Positions 13,947 through 19,634 of a DNA stretch of 19,634 nt are shown here, in pieces. Source of the stretch: Betaproteobacteria bacterium (lineage in GTDB: Bacteria; Pseudomonadota; Gammaproteobacteria; Burkholderiales; Burkholderiaceae_C); NCBI GenBank assembly GCA_005884255.1, contig VBDL01000052.1, positions 1-19,634 on the forward strand, written 5' to 3'. Numbering within the stretch: the stretch's first letter is position 1; the number at the start of each line of letters is the position of its first letter. The position numbers were made by a program, and so were the translations under genes. The notes under the pieces are model-generated. The model saw nothing but the letters and a program-made list of their open reading frames with translations, was not told where the DNA came from and searched no databases.

Positions 13947-16420
13947 CCGCTTGGGGCGTGTTCCGCGCCGCGCACCTGCACGACTACAACCGAGCGGCCA
14001 CGCGCTACTGGTTCGCGCTGGCGGCTTGCGGCGTGCAGGCGCTCGTCGGCGCGGCGCTGCTCATCGCGCAGCGCGATGCGGCCGAGCTGTGGCAGATCGC
14101 CGGCTGGACGGCGCTGGTGGCGGTGGCCGCCGCCTTCCCGATCCCCATTCCGCGCAGCAAGCACTCGATCGCCACCGGCGACTGCGTGATCTTCCTGCTG
14201 CTCGCGCTGCATGGCATGCCTGCCGCGGTGCTGGCCGCCGGCCTCGAAGGCTGGATCGGCGCGCTGCGCAGCTCCACGCGGCTGACCAGCCGCGTCGCCA
14301 GCTTCGCCGCCGCGGCCACCGGCATGGCGCTCAGCGGCGCGCTGTTCGAGCTGGCGCAGCCTTGGCTGCAGTCGAGTGGCCTGCCGCTCGCCGCCGCGCA
14401 CCTGGCGGCGCTGGCACTGGCGGCACTCACGCACTACGCGATCAGCACGGTGGCGCTGATGCAGGTGGTGTACATCAAACGCGGGCTGCACCTCTCGAGC
14501 GCCGAGTGGCTGGCCAGCACCAACTGGGTCGGCACGCTGTTTCTCGTGTCGGCGGTGCTCGCCGGGGCGCTGTCGCTCAATGCGCAGCAGTTCGGCCGCT
14601 CAGCGGCGGCGGTGGGTGTGCTGGTGATCGGCCTGTCGCTGGCACTGCTGCGCATGCACTTCCGCCAGCAGATCGCCGCGCACGAGGCGCAGGAGGCGCG
14701 CGTCGCGGCGGCCGAGCGCGAGGCGGCGCAGAACCAGAAGCGCTTTCATGCGGCATTCACACATGCGTCGATCGGCATGGCCATCGTGTCGCCCGACGGC
14801 ACGGTGCTGCAGGTCAACCAGGCGCTGTGTGCGCTGCTTGGCTATGGGGAGGCACAGCTGCAGGGCGGGCCCTTCAACCGCCTGCTGCACCCGAGCGATG
14901 CGGCGCTGCTCGGCCGCCATGTGGCGGGCGTCAGCGAGCGCCGCACCGACACCTTCTCGATCGACCTGCGCTGCCTCAGCGCCGTGCAGCGCGAGACCTG
15001 GGTCTCGCTGCACTGCGCGCTGTTCGACGACCAGGGCATGGCCGGCGCCGGCCTGATCTACCAGCTGCACGACATCACGTCGCGCCGCCGCGCCGAGGGC
15101 GAGCTGCAGCACATCGCCTATCACGACAGCCTCACCGACCTCGCCAACCGCAGCTGCTTCCTCGAGCGCCTGAGCGTCGCGGTGGAGCACAGCCGCACCG
15201 ACCGCCGCTTCAGCTTCGCGGTGATGTACCTCGACCTCGACCGCTTCAAGCTCGTCAACGACAGCCTCGGCCACCCGGCCGGCGACGAGCTGCTGAAGGA
15301 AGTGGCGCGCCGCCTGGCCACCTGCGTGCGGCCGCGCGACCTGGTGGCGCGGCTGGGCGGCGACGAGTTCGCCATCCTGCTCGAGGAGACGCACGAGCAC
15401 GCCGACGCCATCGCCCTGGGCCAGCGCCTGCTGCAGGCGCTGGAGGTGCCGGTGAGCATCAACGGCACCGAGCTGCGCCCGCTGGCCAGCATCGGCATCA
15501 CCTTCAGCGACCTCGGCTACCGCGAGCCCGACGAGATCCTGCGCGATGCCGATCTCGCGATGTACAAGTCCAAGTCCGACGGCAAGGGCCGCATGAGCCT
15601 GTTCGATGCGAGCCTGCACGAGCACCTGAGCCACCGGCTGCAGCTCGAAGCCGACCTGCGGCGCGCCATCGGCGAGGGGCAGCTGTCGCTGGCCTACCAG
15701 CCGTTGTATGCGCTGCAGCCGCACCGCCTCGTCGGCTTCGAGGCGCTGGCGCGCTGGACGCATCCGCAGCGCGGCATCATCCCGCCCAGCGTGTTCATCG
15801 CGTTGGCGGAAGAAACCGGCTGCATCGAGGCGCTCACCACCTGGGCCATCGACGAGGCCGTGCGCCAGCTCGCCGCGTGGCGGCGCGACATGCCGTGGCC
15901 GGGCGACCTGGTGATGCACGTCAACGCGTCGGGCCAGGACGTGTCGCGCCCGGACCTGGTGCCGCATGTGCGCGAGGTGCTGGTCCGCCATGGCGTGCCG
16001 GCGAAGCTGCTGACGCTGGAGATCACCGAGAGCACGCTGATGGAGCAGCGCGAGCGGGCGCTGAAGACGCTCTCCGAGCTGTCGGCGCTGGGCGTGAAGC
16101 TGAGCATCGACGACTTCGGCACCGGTTACTCATCGCTCGCCTACCTCAGCACCTTGCCCTTCGACTGCCTGAAGATCGACCGTTCCTTCGTGATCGGCAT
16201 GCAGCAGAGCCCGCAGAACGTGGAGATCGTGCGCACCGTGTTGTCGCTGGGGCGCACGCTGAACAAACAGGTCATCGCCGAGGGCATCGAGACGCGCGAC
16301 CAGCTCGAATGCTTGAAGGAGCTGGGCACGCCGATCGGCCAGGGCTATCTGCTGGCGCGGCCGATGACTCCGAGGCAGGCCGGCGAGCTGCTGCACGAGC
16401 CGGCCATCGCGCTGGTGTGA
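13943..16420 (+). CDS. Membrane-bound PAS-GGDEF-EAL protein (c-di-GMP cyclase/phosphodiesterase)
   Basis: An 825-residue inner-membrane protein. Residues about 22-240 hold six or seven hydrophobic segments forming an integral-membrane sensory module I cannot assign to a named family. A short coiled coil (about 241-265) leads into a PAS domain (about 266-380, FHAAFTHASIGMAIVSPDG). The GGDEF domain has the catalytic motif GGDEF at 472-476 and an inhibitory-site motif RPRD at 463-466, five residues before it. The EAL domain has EALARW (600-605) and retains LEITES (E693), DDFGTGYSS (723-731), LKIDRSF and AEGIET, so both activities could be intact. Product or substrate is cyclic di-GMP, which controls motility, pili and biofilm. 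The GTG at 13943 overlaps the protease stop (GTGA) behind the G-rich sequence GGGGGGTGAG. It is the last gene of the block before the hairpin element at 16448-16499. Confidence 0.94.
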   Translation: MTAWGVFRAAHLHDYNRAATRYWFALAACGVQALVGAALLIAQRDAAELWQIAGWTALVAVAAAFPIPIPRSKHSIATGDCVIFLLLALHGMPAAVLAAGLEGWIGALRSSTRLTSRVASFAAAATGMALSGALFELAQPWLQSSGLPLAAAHLAALALAALTHYAISTVALMQVVYIKRGLHLSSAEWLASTNWVGTLFLVSAVLAGALSLNAQQFGRSAAAVGVLVIGLSLALLRMHFRQQIAAHEAQEARVAAAEREAAQNQKRFHAAFTHASIGMAIVSPDGTVLQVNQALCALLGYGEAQLQGGPFNRLLHPSDAALLGRHVAGVSERRTDTFSIDLRCLSAVQRETWVSLHCALFDDQGMAGAGLIYQLHDITSRRRAEGELQHIAYHDSLTDLANRSCFLERLSVAVEHSRTDRRFSFAVMYLDLDRFKLVNDSLGHPAGDELLKEVARRLATCVRPRDLVARLGGDEFAILLEETHEHADAIALGQRLLQALEVPVSINGTELRPLASIGITFSDLGYREPDEILRDADLAMYKSKSDGKGRMSLFDASLHEHLSHRLQLEADLRRAIGEGQLSLAYQPLYALQPHRLVGFEALARWTHPQRGIIPPSVFIALAEETGCIEALTTWAIDEAVRQLAAWRRDMPWPGDLVMHVNASGQDVSRPDLVPHVREVLVRHGVPAKLLTLEITESTLMEQRERALKTLSELSALGVKLSIDDFGTGYSSLAYLSTLPFDCLKIDRSFVIGMQQSPQNVEIVRTVLSLGRTLNKQVIAEGIETRDQLECLKELGTPIGQGYLLARPMTPRQAGELLHEPAIALV

Positions 16421-16447
16421 GACCACGCCGCTGCGGCGCTTCAAGCG

Positions 16448-16499
16448 GACACCGCGGATCCGGCTCTGCCGGTCCGCCGGTGTCGCCCCTTGAAGGGGC
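16448..16499. repeat. GC-rich double-hairpin intergenic element
   Basis: A 16-bp arm starting GACACCG (16448-16463) pairs imperfectly with a 16-bp arm ending CGGTGTC (16469-16484) across a CTCTG loop. It is followed at once by GCCCCTTGAAGGGGC (16485-16499), a perfect 6-bp stem. It lies in the 126-base gap between the GGDEF-EAL gene and apbC and probably ends the upstream transcript. It resembles dispersed intergenic repeats common in Burkholderiales but is not a copy of the repeat at 483-553. Confidence 0.55.
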
Positions 16500-16546
16500 G
16501 GCCGAAGGCCGTAGGGGTGGTCCTAGTCACGCGCTAGACTGCGCCA

Positions 16547-17647
16547 ATGGCCTCCACTGTTTCCGAATCCGCCGTCCTCGACGCGCTGAAATCCGTCGTC
16601 GACCCGAACACCGGGCACGACTTCGTCTCCACCAAGCAGCTGAAGAGCCTGCGCATCGCCGGCGACGGCGGTGTGGCCTTCGAGGTCGAGCTGGGATATC
16701 CGGCGAAAAGCCAGCTCGATGGCTTGCGCGCCGCCCTGGTCGCCGCCGCGCGGGGCGTTCCCGGCGTGAGCAACGTCAGTGTCGGGCTGTCGTCGAAGGT
16801 CATCGCGCACCAGGTGCAGCGCGGCGTGCAGCTGCTGCCCGGCGTGAAGAACATCGTCGCGGTGGCGTCCGGCAAGGGCGGCGTGGGCAAGAGCACGACC
16901 GCCGTGAACCTGGCGCTGGCGCTGGCCGCCGAAGGCGCGACCGTGGGCATCCTCGATGCCGACATCTACGGCCCCAGCCAGCCGACGATGATGGGCGTCA
17001 GCGGCCGGCCCGAGAGCGCCGACGGCAAGACGATGGAGCCGCTGGTCAACTACGGCGTGCAGATGATGTCGATCGGCTTCCTCATCGAGCCCGACCAGGC
17101 CATGATCTGGCGCGGCCCGATGGCCACGCAGGCGCTGGAGCAGCTGCTGCGCCAGACCAACTGGCAGGATCTCGACTACCTGATCGTCGACATGCCGCCG
17201 GGCACCGGCGACATCGCCTTGACGCTGTCGCAGCGCGTGCCGCTGACCGGCGCGATCATCGTCACCACGCCGCAGGACATCGCACTGATCGATGCGATCA
17301 AGGGCCTGAAGATGTTCGAGAAGGTGGGGGTGCCCATCCTCGGCATCGTCGAGAACATGGCGGTGCACGTGTGCTCGAACTGCGGCCACGTCGAGCACAT
17401 CTTCGGCGCCGAAGGCGGCAAGCGCATGGCCGCCGAATACGGCGTCGAGCACCTGGCCGCGCTGCCGCTGGCGATGAGCATCCGCGAGCACGCCGACTCC
17501 GGCCACCCGACGGTGGTGGCCGACCCCGATGGCGAAGTGGCCGCGATGTACCGCGCGCTGGCGCGCAAGATGGCGGTGAAGGTTGCGGCCAAGGCCAAGG
17601 ACTTCTCCGCCAAGTTCCCGACCATCACCGTCTCGAAGAACACTTGA
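16547..17647 (+). CDS. apbC: Mrp/ApbC family iron-sulfur cluster carrier ATPase
   Basis: A 366-residue cytoplasmic P-loop ATPase that binds and transfers Fe-S clusters to apoproteins. Residues 1 to about 90 form the MIP18/DUF59-like domain (LDALKSVVDPNTGHDFVS), common at the N-terminus of proteobacterial Mrp. The deviant Walker A motif SGKGGVGKST is at 108-117, LDADIYGPSQP at 136-146, and DMPPGTGD at 215-222. The cluster-binding CxxC pair is C276 and C279 (HVCSNCGH). Length and motifs are standard for ApbC. The ATG at 16547 agrees with the family N-terminus. A TAGACT -10-like sequence at 16535-16540 is too close to the start to be convincing. In many Burkholderiales apbC lies near metG in divergent orientation; here nine kilobases separate them. 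Fe-S cluster supply is also relevant to the formate dehydrogenase encoded downstream, though that link is only positional. Confidence 0.95.
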   Translation: MASTVSESAVLDALKSVVDPNTGHDFVSTKQLKSLRIAGDGGVAFEVELGYPAKSQLDGLRAALVAAARGVPGVSNVSVGLSSKVIAHQVQRGVQLLPGVKNIVAVASGKGGVGKSTTAVNLALALAAEGATVGILDADIYGPSQPTMMGVSGRPESADGKTMEPLVNYGVQMMSIGFLIEPDQAMIWRGPMATQALEQLLRQTNWQDLDYLIVDMPPGTGDIALTLSQRVPLTGAIIVTTPQDIALIDAIKGLKMFEKVGVPILGIVENMAVHVCSNCGHVEHIFGAEGGKRMAAEYGVEHLAALPLAMSIREHADSGHPTVVADPDGEVAAMYRALARKMAVKVAAKAKDFSAKFPTITVSKNT

Positions 17648-17651
17648 CGGC

Positions 17652-18590
17652 GTGAACCTGCTCGAAGCCATGCGCTACCTGGCGGCGCTCGAGCAGCACC
17701 GCCATTTCGGGCGCGCCGCGCAGGCCTGCCACATCACGCAGCCGGCCTTGTCGAACGCGGTGCGCGCGCTCGAAGAGGAATTCGGCGTCGCCATCGTGCG
17801 CCGCGGACGGCAGTACGAAGGGCTCACGCCCGAGGGCGAGCGCGTGCTCGCCGCGGCGCACCGCATGCTGCACGAGCGCGAGGCCTTGCGCCAGGAGCTG
17901 CGCTCGGCCGCCGAGCAGCCGCAGGGTGGGCTGGCGATCGGCGCCGTGCCCACCGCCACGCCGGTGGCCGCGCGCTTCGCGGCCTGGCTGCAGGCGCGCC
18001 ATCCGCGCTTGCGGCCGGCGGTGCGCTCGCTCAGCTCCACCGAGATCGAGACCGGCATCGATGCCTTGTCGCTCGACATCGCCTTCGGCTACACCGATCG
18101 CTTGTCGGCGCGGCGCGTCGAGGTGCTGCCGCAGTACACCGAGCACTACTTCCTGCTGCGCCGTGCCGAGGTGCCGGGCACGCCGCGCATCGGCGAGCCG
18201 ATCACCTGGCACGACGCCGCGCAGCGGCCGCTGTGCATGCTGACGCCCGAGATGCACAACCGCGCGATCATCGATGCGTCGTTCGCTGCCGCCGGCGCGC
18301 ATGTGTCGCCGGCGATCGAGACCAACTCGGTGCTGACCTTGGTGCTGTCGGTGGTAGCCGGCGAGGTGTGCAGCGTGATGCCCGGCGCGCTCGTCGCGTT
18401 GGCGCTGCAGTACCCCGAGCTGCAGGCCCTGCCGCTGACCGAGCCGCAGGTCCTCACGCCCATCGGCCTGCTGCTGCCGACCCATGCGCGGCGGTCGCTG
18501 GCGCAGCAGGCAGCGCTCAAGCTGGCGCAGGATGGGCAGTGGCTGGCGCATGCCGCGGCGCACAGCGGGCCGCTGTCATTCGCTGGCTGA
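17652..18590 (+). CDS. LysR-type transcriptional regulator, probable regulator of the formate dehydrogenase genes
   Basis: A 312-residue LysR-family protein. The N-terminal winged helix-turn-helix spans about residues 3-62, with FGRAAQACHITQPALSNAVRAL as its core, ending in GLTPEGERVLAAA. A linker helix follows, then a two-lobed effector-binding domain (from about 93, LAIGAVPTATPVAARFAAWL) with a conserved-looking ETNSVLTLVLSVVAGEV in the second lobe. The start chosen is the GTG at 17652, four bases after the apbC stop, because it gives the canonical MNLLEAMRYLAALEQH opening; an ATG five codons later would trim the first helix. It immediately precedes the formate dehydrogenase gene in the same direction. 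This mirrors fdsR in Cupriavidus necator, a LysR regulator next to the fds operon. Control of the downstream operon is therefore likely but inferred. The effector is unknown. Confidence 0.88.
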   Translation: MNLLEAMRYLAALEQHRHFGRAAQACHITQPALSNAVRALEEEFGVAIVRRGRQYEGLTPEGERVLAAAHRMLHEREALRQELRSAAEQPQGGLAIGAVPTATPVAARFAAWLQARHPRLRPAVRSLSSTEIETGIDALSLDIAFGYTDRLSARRVEVLPQYTEHYFLLRRAEVPGTPRIGEPITWHDAAQRPLCMLTPEMHNRAIIDASFAAAGAHVSPAIETNSVLTLVLSVVAGEVCSVMPGALVALALQYPELQALPLTEPQVLTPIGLLLPTHARRSLAQQAALKLAQDGQWLAHAAAHSGPLSFAG

Positions 18591-18612
18591 ATCGACACAA
18601 TTCGAGAAGTGA

Positions 18613-18643
18613 TTGGACGGCCCCCGCGGTGCTCCGCAATAGT
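18613..18643 (+). promoter_or_regulatory. Possible promoter before the formate dehydrogenase gene
   Basis: TTGGAC (18613-18618) resembles a -35 box, and CAATAGT (18637-18643) could serve as a poor -10 box 18-19 bases later. The 81-base gap after the LysR gene is the natural place for an activator-dependent promoter, which often has weak boxes. No clear LysR T-N11-A palindrome was resolved by eye. Confidence 0.25.
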
Positions 18644-18659
18644 CGCGATGACCCTTGCC

Positions 18660-18674
18660 AGGTGAAGTCCGTTG
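18660..18674 (+). promoter_or_regulatory. Ribosome-binding site fixing a TTG start
   Basis: AGGTGAA (18660-18666) lies five bases before TTG at 18672-18674, which opens the formate dehydrogenase reading frame. The nearby ATG at 18648 runs into a stop after five codons (it includes the AGG TGA of this site). No in-frame ATG or GTG gives a full-length N-terminus. The TTG is therefore the best start. Confidence 0.65.
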
Positions 18675-19634
18675 AACCATCCCGTCATTCCGATCGCCCC
18701 CATCAGCGCCAGCCGTGAGCGCAAGCGCCAGGCGCCCAAGGGCCGCCGCGTCGACCCCGTCGCGCTGGCCGAAGTGCGCGCGCTGCTCGGCGATGCGCCG
18801 CGCCGACGCGATCTCCTGATCGAGCATCTGCACCGCATCAACGACCGCTACCGCCAGCTTGCCGCACCGCACCTGGCGGCGCTGGCGCAGGAATTGAAGC
18901 TGTCGCAGGCCGAGGTGTTCGAGGTGGCGAGCTTCTATCACCACTTCGAGGTGGTGAAGGAGGGGCCGGACGGCCGCGTGCAGCCGGCATCCACACTCAC
19001 CGTGCGCGTGTGCGATGGCCTGAGCTGCGAGCTCGCCGGCGCGCGGGCGCTGCTGGCCAAGCTGCCGGCGCTGCTCGGCACCGAGGTGCGCGTCGTCAGT
19101 GCGCCATGCGTCGGCCGCTGCGAGCAGGCGCCGGTGGCGGTGGTGCAGCACAACGCCGTGACCTGCGCGACGCCCGAGGCGGTTCAGGCCACCGTGGAAT
19201 CGCGCGCCATGCAGCCCGTGATGGAGCCGCACGTCGACCTGGCGGCCTACATCGCGCAAGGCGGCTATGCACTGCTGCGCGACTGCGTCGAAGGCCGGCG
19301 CGATGTCGAGAGCGTGCTGAAGACGCTGGAAGACTCCGGCTTGCGCGGTCTCGGCGGTGCCGGCTTCCCGGCCGGCCGCAAGTGGCGCATCGTGCGCGCT
19401 GAAGCTGCACCGCGGCTGATGGCGGTGAACATCGATGAAGGCGAGCCCGGTACGTTCAAGGATCGCGTGTACCTCGAACGCGACCCGCACCGCTTTCTCG
19501 AAGGCATGCTGATCGCCGCGTGGGCGGTCGGCATCGAAGGCATCTACGTCTACCTGCGCGACGAGTACCACGGTTGCCGCGCGATGCTCGAGGCCGAGCT
19601 CGCAAAGCTGCGCGCGAATCCGCCCGTGCCCGAG
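18672..19634 (+). CDS. fdh1B: NAD-dependent formate dehydrogenase beta subunit, fused NuoE/NuoF type (partial)
   Basis: The first 321 codons of an open frame that runs off the right edge. Residues about 27-180 are a NuoE-like module: a helical part (RRDLLIEHLHRINDRY, EVFEVASFYHHFEVVKEG) and a thioredoxin-like [2Fe-2S] domain with ligands C114 and C119 (CDGLSC) and C146 and C150 (CVGRC). From about residue 190 a NuoF-like module follows directly, with the NADH/FMN signature GLGGAGFPAGRKW (226-238) and NIDEGEPGTFKDR (253-265). Separate FdsG and FdsB subunits are usual in Cupriavidus. The fused form matches my recollection of Fdh1B in Methylorubrum extorquens, including PKGRRVDP near the start and DPHRFLEGMLI (271-281). 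HoxF of NAD-reducing hydrogenases is also a NuoE-NuoF fusion but fits less well. It passes electrons from formate to NAD in the cytoplasm. The alpha (molybdenum or tungsten) subunit gene is expected just beyond the edge. Confidence 0.88.
   Translation, partial: MNHPVIPIAPISASRERKRQAPKGRRVDPVALAEVRALLGDAPRRRDLLIEHLHRINDRYRQLAAPHLAALAQELKLSQAEVFEVASFYHHFEVVKEGPDGRVQPASTLTVRVCDGLSCELAGARALLAKLPALLGTEVRVVSAPCVGRCEQAPVAVVQHNAVTCATPEAVQATVESRAMQPVMEPHVDLAAYIAQGGYALLRDCVEGRRDVESVLKTLEDSGLRGLGGAGFPAGRKWRIVRAEAAPRLMAVNIDEGEPGTFKDRVYLERDPHRFLEGMLIAAWAVGIEGIYVYLRDEYHGCRAMLEAELAKLRANPPVPE

Noticed and set aside
13936..17655. A 1239-codon open frame on the plus strand spanning the GGDEF-EAL gene and apbC
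   Set aside because: Arg/Ala/Pro-rich low-complexity translation with no motifs; it crosses two genes with clear domain structure in other frames. It is a high-GC shadow.
18648..18665. ATG at 18648 as start of the formate dehydrogenase subunit
   Set aside because: It reaches a TGA after five codons; the Shine-Dalgarno and reading frame support TTG at 18672.
18576..19571. A 331-codon minus-strand frame opposite the formate dehydrogenase gene
   Set aside because: Antisense shadow; the plus strand encodes intact [2Fe-2S] ligands and the NADH/FMN motif.

Overview
The window is GC-rich chromosomal DNA with dense, mostly overlapping genes. The gene set (DUF3460-scpA pair, CYTH-CHAD protein, metG with a fused C-terminal tRNA-binding domain, apbC/mrp, LysR regulator plus NAD-linked formate dehydrogenase) fits a betaproteobacterium of the order Burkholderiales, probably near Rubrivivax, Leptothrix or Methylibium. 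The order is inferred from gene content and protein style, not from any marker gene comparison.

Left part (1-5434), ordinary chromosome: the start of scpA runs off the left edge, preceded in the same operon by a DUF3460 small protein. Next come a 228-aa protein of unknown function and, divergent from it, a CYTH-CHAD protein. A SulP-type anion transporter follows that is broken by an internal deletion with frameshift. It sits behind a small ribbon-helix-helix (CopG-like) protein. A divergent spermidine-synthase-like SAM enzyme shares with that protein an intergenic region holding two overlapping promoters and a perfect inverted repeat. Two copies of a 70-bp double-hairpin repeat lie between genes here.

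Middle part (5431-16420): metG on the minus strand, then a block of five plus-strand genes. The first three form a tight operon: a Ras-like GTPase of the MglA type, a soluble histidine kinase, and a response-regulator receiver domain fused to a complete GspE/PilB-type assembly ATPase. A sigma-28-like promoter precedes them. After a 153-bp gap come a secreted subtilase ending in eight GFILSE repeats and, translationally coupled to it, a membrane-bound PAS-GGDEF-EAL enzyme of cyclic-di-GMP turnover. In many Burkholderiales metG and apbC are close neighbours, so this block looks like an accessory insertion. It is the best candidate for an undescribed system: a phosphorelay and a polarity-type GTPase acting on a type IV pilus or type II secretion motor, with a protease and a c-di-GMP enzyme alongside.

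Right part (16421-19634): a further hairpin-rich intergenic element, apbC (Fe-S carrier), a LysR regulator, and the first 321 codons of a fused NuoE/NuoF-type beta subunit of NAD-linked formate dehydrogenase (Fdh1B type) that starts at a TTG codon and runs off the right edge. No tRNA, rRNA, CRISPR array, insertion sequence or integrase was recognised, and no gene-free stretch exceeds about 155 bases.
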